From assembly GCF_016892765.1 (NCBI RefSeq), contig NZ_JAFEMD010000007.1:1-64000 (forward strand): a stretch of DNA of 64,000 bases. Direction: 5' to 3'. A program made the position numbers and the translations under genes. Positions within the stretch are counted from its first letter, which is position 1; every line of letters starts with the position of its first letter. Positions 8,589 through 19,978 of this stretch are shown one piece after another. This DNA is from Microvirga arvi. Lineage in GTDB: Bacteria > Pseudomonadota > Alphaproteobacteria > Rhizobiales > Beijerinckiaceae. The notes under the pieces are model-generated. The model was given only the letters and a program-made list of their open reading frames with translations, was not told the origin of the DNA and searched no databases.

Positions 8589-8622
8589 AAAAAAGCCCGG
8601 CTGGCAGGCCGGGCTTTCGGTT
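8589..8622 (-). terminator. Rho-independent terminator of the ABC-F gene
   Basis: The stem AAAGCCCGGC / GCCGGGCTTT is read on the minus strand into TTTTTTG. It sits 22 bases past the stop of the ABC-F gene. Confidence 0.88.
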
Positions 8623-8643
8623 TTTACGCGCTCAATCCAGCCT

Positions 8644-10266
8644 TCAGTGCCGCAGGCCCGGAGCCTCCTGGCCGGTGCGCGCCACGTATTCGTTGTAGCC
8701 GCCGCCATAAAGGTGAACGCCCTCGGGCGTGAGTTCGAGAACCCGGTTGGAGAGAGCCGCCAGGAAGTGGCGGTCGTGCGAGACGAAGAGCATGGTGCCC
8801 TCGTATTTCGACAGCGCCTCGATCAGCATTTCCTTCGTTGCCATGTCGAGATGGTTCGTGGGCTCGTCGAGCACCAGGAAGTTCGGCGGGTCGTAGAGCA
8901 TCTTGGCCATCACGAGGCGCGCCTTCTCGCCTCCCGAGAGCACCCGGCACTTCTTCTCCGCATCGTCACCCGAGAAGCCGAAGCAGCCGGCAAGCGTACG
9001 CAGCGATCCCTGCCCCGCCTGCGGGAAGGAATCCTCCAGGAACTCGAACACCGTGCGGTCGCCCTCCAGCACCTCCATGGCATGCTGGGCGAAGTAACCC
9101 ATCTTGACGCTCGCCCCGACTGTGACCGCTCCCGCGTCGGGCGAGGTGGTGCCCGCCACCAGCTTCAGCAACGTCGATTTGCCGGCGCCGTTGACGCCCA
9201 TGACGCACCAGCGCTCCTTGCGGCGGATCCCGAAGTCGAAGCCCTCATAGATGCTGCGGCTGCCATAGCGCTTGTGCACCTTCTTCAGGCTGACGACGTC
9301 GTCACCCGAGCGCGGCGCCGGAAGGAAATCGAACGCCACCGATTGTCGGCGCTTCGGAGGCTCCACCCGGTCGATCTTCTCCAGCTTCTTGACACGGCTC
9401 TGCACCTGGGCGGCGTGGGATGCGCGCGCCTTGAAGCGCTCGATGAACTTGATCTCCTTGGCAAGCATGGCCTGCTGGCGCTCGAACTGGGCCTGCTGCT
9501 GCTGCTCGTTGAGCGCACGCTGCTGCTCGTAGAATTCGTAATCGCCGGAATAGGTGGTCAGCGTCCCGCCGTCGATCTCCATGATCTTGTTGACGATGCG
9601 GTTCATAAAGGCGCGGTCGTGCGAGGTCATGAGCAGCGCGCCGTCATAGCCCTTCAGGAACTCCTCGAGCCAGATCAGGCTCTCGAGATCGAGATGGTTG
9701 CTCGGCTCGTCGAGCAGCATCGCGTCCGGACGCATGAGCAGGATGCGTCCTAAGGCCACGCGCATCTTCCAGCCGCCGGACAAGGCGCCCACGTCGCCAT
9801 CCATCATCTCCTGGCTGAAGCCGAGACCCGCGAGAACCTCGCGGGCGCGGCCGTCGAGGGAATAGCCGTCGAGCTCCTCGTAGCGGGCCTGCACCTCGCC
9901 ATAGCGCTCGATGATCGCGTCGAGATCGCCAGCCTTGTCCGGATCGACCATCGCGGCCTCGAGCTCCCGGAGTTCGGCCGCCACCGCGCTCACGGGGCCG
10001 GCGCCCTCCATCACCTCGGCCACGGCGCTGCGGCCTGCCATCTCGCCGACATCCTGGCTGAAATAACCGATGGTGACGCCGCGATCGACGGAGATCTGGC
10101 CCTCGTCCGGCAGCTCATCCTTGGTGACCATGCGAAACAGCGTCGTCTTACCCGCGCCGTTGGGGCCCACCAAACCGATCTTCTCCCCCTTCTGGAGGGT
10201 GCCGGAGGCCTCGATGAAGAGGATCCGGTGGCTGTTCTGCTTGCTGACGTTCTCGATGCGAATCAT
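8644..10266 (-). CDS. ABC-F family ATPase (YbiT/EttA-like)
   Basis: A 540-residue soluble protein with two tandem ABC ATPase domains and no membrane segments. Domain 1 has Walker A GPNGAGKTT (about 34-42) and signature LSGGWKMRVALG. A charged linker rich in Gln, Glu and Arg follows, then domain 2 with Walker A GVNGAGKST, signature LSGGEKARLVMAKM and LDEPTNHLD. ABC-F proteins act at the ribosomal E site in translation control or antibiotic protection. The lack of a long C-terminal coiled coil fits YbiT better than Uup. It is monocistronic with its own terminator. Confidence 0.92.
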   Translation of the reverse strand: MIRIENVSKQNSHRILFIEASGTLQKGEKIGLVGPNGAGKTTLFRMVTKDELPDEGQISVDRGVTIGYFSQDVGEMAGRSAVAEVMEGAGPVSAVAAELRELEAAMVDPDKAGDLDAIIERYGEVQARYEELDGYSLDGRAREVLAGLGFSQEMMDGDVGALSGGWKMRVALGRILLMRPDAMLLDEPSNHLDLESLIWLEEFLKGYDGALLMTSHDRAFMNRIVNKIMEIDGGTLTTYSGDYEFYEQQRALNEQQQQAQFERQQAMLAKEIKFIERFKARASHAAQVQSRVKKLEKIDRVEPPKRRQSVAFDFLPAPRSGDDVVSLKKVHKRYGSRSIYEGFDFGIRRKERWCVMGVNGAGKSTLLKLVAGTTSPDAGAVTVGASVKMGYFAQHAMEVLEGDRTVFEFLEDSFPQAGQGSLRTLAGCFGFSGDDAEKKCRVLSGGEKARLVMAKMLYDPPNFLVLDEPTNHLDMATKEMLIEALSKYEGTMLFVSHDRHFLAALSNRVLELTPEGVHLYGGGYNEYVARTGQEAPGLRH

Positions 10267-10488
10267 GGATCTTCAGGGACTTGAGGAGTTGCGGCGGCCT
10301 TATGGCATGGGATGTCCCAGGAGACGAGCGTCTCGGCTCGGGCAAAATGTCAGAGGCGGGAGCAAGTAGCGAAAGCCCGGCGGCCGACGGCACCTCAGCG
10401 GAATAGCCAGCCCTTACTCCTCTTTTCCCCATACCCCTCTGAGGAAGGAGCCGACATTCTGGTATCCGGGGGAACTAGGAGAGCCATC

Positions 10489-10929
10489 ATGCAAAAGACA
10501 GTCATTGCTGCTCTCGGCGTACTGATCGTGAGCGGACTGGGGGTGCTCGCCCAGTCAGGTGATCCGATCACCCAACGCCAGAACCTGATGAAGAACAATC
10601 AGGAGCAGGTGCGGACCTTGACCGGCATGGCCCGAGGGCAGGCGCCGTTCAATGCCGCAACCGCCCAGGCGGCCTTCCAGCGGCTCGAGCAAAATGCTCA
10701 AGCAATCCCTCCCCTGTTTCCGCCGGGCTCGACCCAAGGCAAGACGGCCGCTCTTCCGGTCATCTGGGAGCGCAAAGCCGATTTCGACGCCCATGCGGCC
10801 AAGCTCGGGCAGGATGCCAAGACGGTTCAGACCGCGATCACGGATCAGGCCAGTCTGCAAGCTGCCATCCAGCGGGTGGGCCAGAACTGCGGCGGCTGTC
10901 ACGAGACCTATCGCAGGAAAGACACCTGA
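10489..10929 (+). CDS. Cytochrome c-556 (cytochrome c' family)
   Basis: A 146-residue periplasmic haem protein with a Sec signal peptide (residues 1-21, ending in VLAQS). The four-helix-bundle family places its single haem site near the C-terminus, and here CGGCH is at 134-138. Met34 in RQNLMKN is where low-spin c-556 proteins have their sixth ligand. It probably carries electrons or senses small ligands. ATG 10489 has an AGGAG ribosome site. A DUF1194 gene follows 68 bases later on the same strand. Confidence 0.88.
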   Translation: MQKTVIAALGVLIVSGLGVLAQSGDPITQRQNLMKNNQEQVRTLTGMARGQAPFNAATAQAAFQRLEQNAQAIPPLFPPGSTQGKTAALPVIWERKADFDAHAAKLGQDAKTVQTAITDQASLQAAIQRVGQNCGGCHETYRRKDT

Positions 10930-10997
10930 TGAACAGTCGAGGGCTCTGAGGAGAACAGGGCCCTCTCAGTCGGGGGAGATTGCGGAGGGAGATCGCC

Positions 10998-11840
10998 ATG
11001 CGGTATCCCAAGGCTCCATGGCCTCTCTCCATCCTCGCGATGGGGCTTCTGATCTCTGTCTCTGCTTGGCACCGCGCTCCGACCGACGTCGACCTTGCGC
11101 TTGTCCTGGCTGTCGATGTCTCCACCTCGATGGATCCCGACGAGCAGGATCTCCAACGGCAGGGCTACGTGGAAGCGTTCCGCTCGCCTATGGTGCATCA
11201 GGCCATTCACAAAGGCATGGTCGGGCGCATTGCCGTGACCTACGTGGAATGGGCCGGAGCCCATCCGCGCTTCCAGAATGTCGTCGTGCCCTGGACCGTT
11301 CTGGAAAGCACCAAGGACAGCAACTCCTTCGCGGACCGGTTGGCGCGTGCCCCGATCTACCGCATGGCCGGCACTTCCATCTCGGAAGCCATCGACTTCA
11401 GCCTGTCCCTTCTCGCCTCAGGCCATTTCCTGGCCGGGCGCCGCGTGATCGACATCTCAGGCGACGGCTCGAACAACCAGGGGCCTCTGGTCACGGAGGC
11501 TCGCGACCAGGCCATCGCGCAGGGAGTCACGATCAACGGTCTTCCCATCACGCTCCGGGAACCTGACCGGCGGGAGAATGCGACCTTGGATGCGTATTAC
11601 CGCGATTGCGTGATCGGAGGCTCAAGCGCGTTCATGATCCCTGTACGGACGCGAGGGCAATTCCTGATCGAAACCAGAACGAAGATCGTTCGCGAGATTG
11701 CCGATATACCGGACCCCGCCCGGCCGGCCCAGCCTGTGCGGAAAGTGACGCAAACGGACTGCGACACCAGCGAGAGCCTTTGGGACGATCCGGGACCGGA
11801 TCCACACGCTCCAAGGCACAATGCGGGGCATAGTCTGTAA
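10998..11840 (+). CDS. DUF1194 (von Willebrand A-like) secreted protein
   Basis: A 280-residue protein with an N-terminal hydrophobic segment (residues 9-24), probably a signal peptide, followed by a VWA-like fold. The metal-ion-dependent adhesion site DVSTS is at 40-44, and an AGTSISEAIDFS segment and DISGDGSNNQG follow, as in the DUF1194 family of alphaproteobacteria. Role is unknown; VWA domains usually mediate protein binding in the envelope. ATG 10998 follows GGAGGGAG. An in-frame TTG at 10980 is less likely. It may be co-transcribed with the cytochrome. Confidence 0.82.
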   Translation: MRYPKAPWPLSILAMGLLISVSAWHRAPTDVDLALVLAVDVSTSMDPDEQDLQRQGYVEAFRSPMVHQAIHKGMVGRIAVTYVEWAGAHPRFQNVVVPWTVLESTKDSNSFADRLARAPIYRMAGTSISEAIDFSLSLLASGHFLAGRRVIDISGDGSNNQGPLVTEARDQAIAQGVTINGLPITLREPDRRENATLDAYYRDCVIGGSSAFMIPVRTRGQFLIETRTKIVREIADIPDPARPAQPVRKVTQTDCDTSESLWDDPGPDPHAPRHNAGHSL

Positions 11841-11888
11841 GAGAAAGGCGCTGAACACAGCTCTGTCGAACCAAATCCGCGTCAACAA

Positions 11889-11914
11889 AAAGCCCGGCAG
11901 TTGCGCCGGGCTTT
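11889..11914. terminator. Bidirectional terminator between DUF1194 gene and secA
   Basis: The perfect stem AAAGCCCGGC / GCCGGGCTTT has a six-base loop. The U-tract is better on the minus strand (TTTTTGTTG), so it suits secA, while a weaker tract also serves the plus-strand gene. Confidence 0.82.
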
Positions 11915-11941
11915 CCTCGTTGATGTCCTCGTTCCTGCCTT

Positions 11942-12032
11942 AGAGATGATTCGACTCACGTGGAATCATCTCTCTTCTCTGGCTTGCCGCATATTTTGAC
12001 GGCGAACCGGATCCACTTCGCCGAAATATGCT

Positions 12033-12035
<3 letters not shown>
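11942..12035. repeat. Two-hairpin repeat, copy 1, overlapping the secA stop
   Basis: An 11-base inverted pair, AGAGATGATTC / GAATCATCTCT, is followed by a second hairpin, GCATATTT...GGCGAA / TTCGCC..AATATGC. A nearly identical unit lies at 25735-25826 in the same orientation. On the minus strand the element begins with TAGAGCATATTTC, and its first three bases are the secA stop codon. Confidence 0.85.
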
Positions 12036-14846
<2,811 letters not shown>

Positions 14847-15095
14847 CGGGAGCCTTCGAAAATTCCGTAAAGAGACAAGGGGCGTTTGCGCCGCCTTATA
14901 GACCTAATTATGCCAGAGTGCATCTTAAAGCCTGTGCCTTTAGTGGCGCAGCCTCAAGGGTGCCCAGGAAGCCCGTTCAAGACCCCGCGAGCGGCGATGC
15001 TGTGACATAAATATGCCATCACTTGCAAACGTAAACACATTCGGCCATCTGATCGTCGCTGTCCGTGGGCGATCACGCTCACCAGAGGAAAAACA

Positions 15096-16019
15096 ATGTC
15101 TCGCTCACTCACCCTTCGGAAGAGCCTTCTGACCCGGAGCCTTCTGACCCTTGGGGTTGCCCTGCCCGTCATGGCCGGCGCCGCCCTCGCCCAGACCCCT
15201 CCTGCCCAGACTCCTCCTGCTTCTGCCACGTCGGCTGCGGCCGTTCCGGCCGTCGATCCCTCCAAGGTGATCGCCCGGGTCAACGGCGTCGAGATCACCG
15301 AGGGCGACCTCGCCATCGCGGCCGAGGATTCGGCCCTGCAGATGCCGAACGTGCCCGACGAGCAGAAGCGCGAGCTGCTCACCGGCTACATGATCGACCT
15401 GAAGCTCGGCGCCAAGGCGGCCGAGGCCGCCAAGGTCGGCAGCGGAGCGGAATTTGCCCGCAAGCTCGCCTATAACCGGGACAAGACCCTGCTCGACGAG
15501 TACCTCGACCAGGAGGCCAAGAAGGCCGTGACCCCGGAGGCCGCCCGCAAGCTCTATGACGAGACCGTCAAGAGCGTGCCGGCCGAGCAGGAGGTCCGCG
15601 CCCGCCACATCCTGGTGGAGAACGAGGACGAGGCCAAGAAGATCGCGACCCGTGTGAAGGGCGGCGAGGATTTCGCCAAGGTGGCCGGCGAGGTCTCCAA
15701 GGACCCCGGCTCCAAGACCGACGGCGGCGACCTCGGCTTCTTCACCAAGGACCGCATGGTCGAGCCCTTCGCCGAAGCCGCCTTCAAGCTCGAGGCCGGG
15801 CAGATCTCCGATCCCGTCAAGAGCCAGTTCGGCTGGCACGTGATCAAGGTCGAGGAGAAGCGCAACAAGCCGGCGCCGAGCTTCGAGGAGACCAAGGACC
15901 AGGTGCAAACCTACCTTGCCCGCAAGGCCCAGCAGGACCTGATCCTCGGCCTGCGCAAGAATGCCAAGATCGAACGCCTGGACGACAAGGGCAAACTCGT
16001 CGAGCAGAAGCAGCCATAA
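15096..16019 (+). CDS. Periplasmic peptidyl-prolyl isomerase (parvulin, PpiC/SurA-like)
   Basis: A 307-residue exported foldase. A Sec signal peptide ends near AALAQ (residue 33), then a QTPPAQTPPA linker. A SurA-N-like helical region follows (about 55-150), then the rotamase domain (about 165-260) with RARHILVENEDEA, GGDLGFFTKDRMVEPF and QFGWHVIKVEEKR, all conserved parvulin segments. It should assist folding of proteins after Sec export; its position divergent from secA fits. The signal region contains a short tandem duplication (bases 15122-15151) giving the repeated residues SLLT. A strong terminator follows. Confidence 0.92.
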   Translation: MSRSLTLRKSLLTRSLLTLGVALPVMAGAALAQTPPAQTPPASATSAAAVPAVDPSKVIARVNGVEITEGDLAIAAEDSALQMPNVPDEQKRELLTGYMIDLKLGAKAAEAAKVGSGAEFARKLAYNRDKTLLDEYLDQEAKKAVTPEAARKLYDETVKSVPAEQEVRARHILVENEDEAKKIATRVKGGEDFAKVAGEVSKDPGSKTDGGDLGFFTKDRMVEPFAEAAFKLEAGQISDPVKSQFGWHVIKVEEKRNKPAPSFEETKDQVQTYLARKAQQDLILGLRKNAKIERLDDKGKLVEQKQP

Positions 16020-16043
16020 GCGTCACGGAGCGGTAAGATCATC

Positions 16044-16067
16044 GGGCGGCCTTGAGGCCGCCCTTTT
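16044..16067 (+). terminator. Rho-independent terminator of the parvulin gene
   Basis: The stem GGGCGGCC / GGCCGCCC has a four-base TTGA loop and is followed by TTTT, 24 bases after the stop codon. Confidence 0.9.
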
Positions 16068-16089
16068 CATGGGCCTGAACCTCGACACT

Positions 16090-16270
16090 GTCATCCCCGC
16101 GCAGGCGGGGATCCATAACCGCTGACGTGACAAGAGGAGGTACGGCGGCAATGCCTGTGTGTTCTCCGTGAATGTCGTGGTTATGGATCCCGGGCTCTGC
16201 TGCGCAGCCCCGGGAGGACGGTGCTTTCCTGGTCTTGCGATCCCGGATCGGCTGCGCCGTCCGGGATGAC
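16090..16270. repeat. Composite palindromic repeat, family 3, degenerate copy
   Basis: GTCATCCCCGC-GCA-GGCGGGGATCCATAACC pairs at distance with GGTTATGGATCC (16109-16120 with 16179-16190, 12 perfect bases). Two further hairpins follow, of the CCCGGG...CCCGGG and TCCCGGA...TCCGGGA types. It belongs to the GTCATCCCCGG family seen at 44849 and 63733. Together with the next repeat it fills the gap 16068-16939; the parts between show no gene. Confidence 0.75.
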
Positions 16271-16602
16271 GGATGTGTCTGTCAAAGAGCCAGCGCCTTG
16301 GGGCCCGCAGCGTGAGCTGCGAGCCTTGGGGTGAGATCGAGGGTGGCGCGTCAGGCAGCCCGGCTCGATGGTGTGATTGGAAAGTGAGAGCCGGACTGCT
16401 CGTCACGCGCGGTTTGTTTCAGCGGACCTGGATCAAGCCAGGATCGGCCACCCGCGATCACAGGGGTGCGAGGCCTGCGGCGGGACCGCTCCCTGCCCCA
16501 CTCTTGCGACGCCTCGCGAGCGCGCCCCTCGAGGGCGGGGATAGGGAATGATATAGCCCAGCTTAGGACGATTGTCAAGAACAAAATGAGAACGCGCCAC
16601 CT

Positions 16603-16732
16603 GCCCTCTCCCCTGTGCGGGAGAGGGTGGCCCTCGCGTCAGCGAGGGTCGGGAGAGGGGCAGTGCGAGACCGATGACGTCCCCTCTCCCGGCTCACTTT
16701 CGTTCGCCACCCTCCCCCGCAAAGGGGGAGGA
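16603..16732. repeat. Composite palindromic repeat, family 5
   Basis: CCCTCTCCCCTGTGCGGGAGAGGG, a GCCCTCGCGTCAGCGAGGGT hairpin and an inverted distal arm (CCCCTCTCCCGGCTC, then CCTCCCCCGCAAAGGGGGAGG) form a foldable unit. Related arms occur at 53180, 57254 and 59844. Confidence 0.75.
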
Positions 16733-16939
16733 TTCGCGCTAGGCCCGTCCGGAATGACGGGATGCTGGCCTGTCACGGAAGGGCTCCATTCTTCTCAAAC
16801 CGGATCAAAGGTACTGGCGAGGCGGCGCCGTTCAGCTAATTCGAAATGACGTTTGGTGAAGCTTGCACTTGACAAGAAGCCTTAAAAAACCACAGGTCGC
16901 GGGTCGCAACGTCGTATCCCCACATCGCCGAGTTCTCGC

Positions 16940-18181
16940 ATGTCCAAGACCGTGTCTCCGCTTGCGCCCAAGTCGTTTCCGACGCTTCCCGCCCTTGAAG
17001 GCGTCAGGATCGCAACAGCGGAGGCCGGCATCCGATACAAGAATCGGACGGACGTGCTCTACGTGACCCTGCCGAAGGATACGAGTGTCGCAGGTGTCTT
17101 CACCCGCTCCAAATGCCCCTCGGCCCCTGTCGACTGGTGCCGCAAGAACTTAGGGAAGGGCACGGCCCGGGCGCTGGTCGTGAACTCGGGCAACGCCAAT
17201 GCCTTCACCGGCAAGAAGGGCGCGGAAGCCGTCAAGCTCACCGCCGACATCGCCGCCGAGGCGGCGGGCTGCCGCGTCTCCCAGGTTTTCATCGCCTCCA
17301 CCGGCGTCATCGGCGAACCGCTCGACGCCACGAAATTCGGCGGCGTGCTCGCGGCCTGCGAGAAGAAGGCGAAGCCCACCGCCTGGCTCGACGCCGCCAA
17401 GGCGATCATGACCACCGACACCTTCCCGAAGGTGGCGACCCGCAGGGCCACCATCGGCGGGGTCGAAGTCACCATCAACGGCATCGCCAAAGGCGCGGGC
17501 ATGATCGCGCCCGACATGGCGACGATGCTCTCCTTCGTCTTCACCGACGCGCCCATCGCCGCCCCGGTGCTGCAGACGCTTTTGAAGAAGGGCGCCGACA
17601 AGAGCTTCAATTGCGTGACGGTGGACAGCGACACCTCGACCTCCGACACGCTTCTGTTCTTCGCCACTGGCGCGGCCGCCGCCAGGGGTGCGCCGGCGAT
17701 CTCGCTGCCGAGCGACCGGCGCCTGAAGGAGTTTCGCGCAGCGCTCGAAGGCCTTCTGTGTGATCTCGCCCAGCAGGTCGCCCGCGACGGCGAGGGCGCG
17801 CGCAAGTTCGTGACCGTGAAGGTGACTGGCGCCACGGGCGCGACCTCCGCCAAGCGCATCGCCATGGCGATCGCCAACTCGCCGCTCGTGAAGACGGCGG
17901 TGGCCGGCGAGGATGCCAACTGGGGCCGCGTGGTCATGGCCGTCGGCAAGGCCGGCGAGCCCGCGGAGCGCGACAAGCTCGCGATCTGGTTCGGCGACAT
18001 CCGCGTGGCCGTGAAGGGCGCTCGCGATCCGGAATACGACGAGGCCAAGACCTCCGCCTACATGCAGGGCGACGAGATCACGATCCGCGTGGATCTGGGC
18101 CTTGGCCGCGGCGAGGCAACCGCGTGGACCTGCGACCTGACCAAGGCCTATGTGGAGATCAACGGAGACTACCGGAGCTAA
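16940..18181 (+). CDS. argJ: Bifunctional ornithine acetyltransferase / N-acetylglutamate synthase
   Basis: A 413-residue enzyme that recycles the acetyl group from N-acetylornithine to glutamate and can use acetyl-CoA, in cyclic arginine biosynthesis. The self-cleavage segment [16 protein letters not shown] is present; cleavage before the Thr of MATML gives alpha and beta chains, with that Thr as nucleophile. Other conserved parts are the [22 protein letters not shown] segment near residue 75, [11 protein letters not shown] and [15 protein letters not shown]. Length is standard. mutT follows closely on the same strand. Confidence 0.97.
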   Translation: MSKTVSPLAPKSFPTLPALEGVRIATAEAGIRYKNRTDVLYVTLPKDTSVAGVFTRSKCPSAPVDWCRKNLGKGTARALVVNSGNANAFTGKKGAEAVKLTADIAAEAAGCRVSQVFIASTGVIGEPLDATKFGGVLAACEKKAKPTAWLDAAKAIMTTDTFPKVATRRATIGGVEVTINGIAKGAGMIAPDMATMLSFVFTDAPIAAPVLQTLLKKGADKSFNCVTVDSDTSTSDTLLFFATGAAAARGAPAISLPSDRRLKEFRAALEGLLCDLAQQVARDGEGARKFVTVKVTGATGATSAKRIAMAIANSPLVKTAVAGEDANWGRVVMAVGKAGEPAERDKLAIWFGDIRVAVKGARDPEYDEAKTSAYMQGDEITIRVDLGLGRGEATAWTCDLTKAYVEINGDYRS

Positions 18182-18206
18182 TATCACTCAGGCCGTACGG
18201 ATAAAC

Positions 18207-18617
18207 ATGCCCCCCCTCAAGCTCACCCTCGTCGTTGCCGTCGCCCTGATCGATACGGACAACCGAATCCTCCTGGCGCAGCGGCCTGAAGGGAAGCAGC
18301 TGGCCGGCCTGTGGGAGTTTCCCGGCGGCAAGGTCGAGCCGGGCGAGCGGCCGGAGGAGACGCTGATCCGGGAGCTGCGCGAGGAGCTCGGCATCACCGT
18401 GAAGGAGGCCTGCCTCGCGCCGCTGACGTTCGCGAGCCACCCTTACGAGACCTTCCACCTGCTCATGCCGCTCTATGTCTGCCGCCGCTGGGACGGCTTC
18501 GTGCAGCCGCTGGAAGGGCAGGGTTTGAAATGGGTCAGGCCGCAGGAGCTGCGCTCCTATCCCATGCCGCCGGCCGACGAGCCGCTGATCCCCTTCCTCG
18601 TCGATCTCCTGGTCTGA
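18207..18617 (+). CDS. mutT: (d)CTP/8-oxo-dGTP diphosphatase MutT (Nudix)
   Basis: A 136-residue Nudix hydrolase. The Nudix box begins with GGKVEPGERPEETLIREL and continues REELGI, matching GX5EX7REUXEEXGU without loss. The preceding RPEGKQLAGLWEFP segment and later SHPYETFHLLM resemble MutT that removes 8-oxo-dGTP. It starts 26 bases after argJ, the usual order in Hyphomicrobiales, and is followed 9 bases later by a DMT transporter gene, so the three may share a transcript. Confidence 0.92.
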   Translation: MPPLKLTLVVAVALIDTDNRILLAQRPEGKQLAGLWEFPGGKVEPGERPEETLIRELREELGITVKEACLAPLTFASHPYETFHLLMPLYVCRRWDGFVQPLEGQGLKWVRPQELRSYPMPPADEPLIPFLVDLLV

Positions 18618-18625
18618 GGTTGCGC

Positions 18626-19552
18626 ATGTCCGCCGCACCTGGGGAAGCCGCCGCGCTTCCCGCAGCCCCGACCCCAGTCTTCATGGTGGTGAACCTCCTC
18701 GTCTGCTCGATGCTGTGGTCTACCTCCTTCCTGTTCATCAAGTTGAGCGGAGACATAAACCCCTTCGTGCTGGCCTCCATCCGTGGCCTCGTCGGCGCGT
18801 CCGCCCTCGTCTCGTGGTTCGCCGTGCAGGCCAAGAGCTTCCGCCCCGACAATGGCCAATGGCATCATTGGGTGGTCCTCGGCGCCTTCAACGGTTGGAT
18901 CCCGAACGTCTTGACGGCGTATGCGCTGACTCAGATCGGAACCGCTCCGGCGGCCATGATCCAGGCGTCCGGGCCGCTCATCGTCGCGGTTCTGTCGCAC
19001 CTGCTTTACGCGGATGAGCGGCTGACCCCGCGGCGCTTCGCGGGCGTCCTCATCGGCTTTGGGGGCATGGGCATCCTCATCGGACCTGCGGCCCTGCCGG
19101 ATAGCGGCATCAGCCCCTGGGGTGCGCTGATCATGGTGGCGACCGCCCTCAGCTATGCCACCGCGAACCTCTATGTCCGCTCGATCAAACATGCGGATCC
19201 GGCCCGTCTTGCTCTCGGTCAGCAGATCTGCTCCGCCATTCCGGCGACCGCGCTGGCGCTCATCGTCACCGGCCCGTCCGCCTATGCAGCGGTGCAGAAC
19301 AGCGCGGCTTCGCTGCTGGCGCTTGGCATCATCTCGACCGCCCTGCCGATTCTGCTCTTCATGCGGCTCATCCGCCGCGCCGGTCCGACCCGAGCCTCGA
19401 TGGTCGGCTATCTCCAGCCGGTCTGGACGGCGACCCTTGCCGTCCTCTTCCTCAACGAGAGCATCGGCCTGCGCGAGATGATCGGCGGTGCCGTGGTGCT
19501 GACCGGCGTCGCGCTCGTGTCCTTGAGCGGACGCCTCAGGCAAGCTCGCTGA
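18626..19552 (+). CDS. EamA/DMT-family transporter
   Basis: A 308-residue membrane protein with about ten transmembrane segments and two EamA domains. Typical segments are SMLWSTSFLFIKLSGDINP, ASIRGLVGASALV, GTAPAAMIQASGPLIVAVL and, in the second half, GPTRASMVGYLQPVWTATLAVLFLNE. It is probably an exporter of small metabolites at the inner membrane. ATG 18626 follows mutT by 8 bases. The 3' end overlaps the converging thioesterase gene by 17 bases. Substrate is unknown. Confidence 0.85.
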   Translation: MSAAPGEAAALPAAPTPVFMVVNLLVCSMLWSTSFLFIKLSGDINPFVLASIRGLVGASALVSWFAVQAKSFRPDNGQWHHWVVLGAFNGWIPNVLTAYALTQIGTAPAAMIQASGPLIVAVLSHLLYADERLTPRRFAGVLIGFGGMGILIGPAALPDSGISPWGALIMVATALSYATANLYVRSIKHADPARLALGQQICSAIPATALALIVTGPSAYAAVQNSAASLLALGIISTALPILLFMRLIRRAGPTRASMVGYLQPVWTATLAVLFLNESIGLREMIGGAVVLTGVALVSLSGRLRQAR

Positions 19553-19970
19553 GAGCTCTGCGTGTCTCGGGCGGGATCTCCACCGGTCGCTGGGTGGCAC
19601 GGTCCACATAGACATGGACGAAATGCCCCTGTGCCGCCGCCGCTTGAGCGCCGTGCTTGAAGATCCCGATCCGGTAGCGCACCGAGGAGCGCCCGAGATG
19701 CGCGACCGCAATCCCCGCCTCCAGCGCCTCGGGGAAGACGACGCTCTCGAAATAGCTGCAGCCGGACTCCACCACGAGACCGATGACGGGGCTCTCGGTA
19801 ATGGTGAGAAGCCCTTTCTCGACGAGCCAGCCGTTCACCGCCGAGTCGAAATACGAGTAGTAATGCACGTTGTTCACGTGCCCGTAGGCATCGTTGTCCA
19901 TCCAGCGGGTGGCGATGGGGCGAAACAGCCGGAAAGCCGAGCGATCGGGGCGCGAGGGACGGTCTGACAT
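19536..19970 (-). CDS. Hotdog-fold acyl-CoA thioesterase (4HBT/YbgC-like)
   Basis: A 144-residue thioesterase. The catalytic region TRWMDNDAYGHVNNVHYYSYFDSAVN contains the Asp of the 4HBT active site (xDxxGHxNN). It hydrolyses acyl-CoA thioesters of unknown chain type. I choose ATG 19970, just inside the iron-dehydrogenase stop at 19979; a GTG at 19982 would overlap that gene. The unit runs from the dehydrogenase into this gene on the minus strand, so both may handle the same aldehyde/acyl-CoA pool. Confidence 0.87.
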   Translation of the reverse strand: MSDRPSRPDRSAFRLFRPIATRWMDNDAYGHVNNVHYYSYFDSAVNGWLVEKGLLTITESPVIGLVVESGCSYFESVVFPEALEAGIAVAHLGRSSVRYRIGIFKHGAQAAAAQGHFVHVYVDRATQRPVEIPPETRRALSELA

Positions 19971-19978
19971 CGCGCGTC

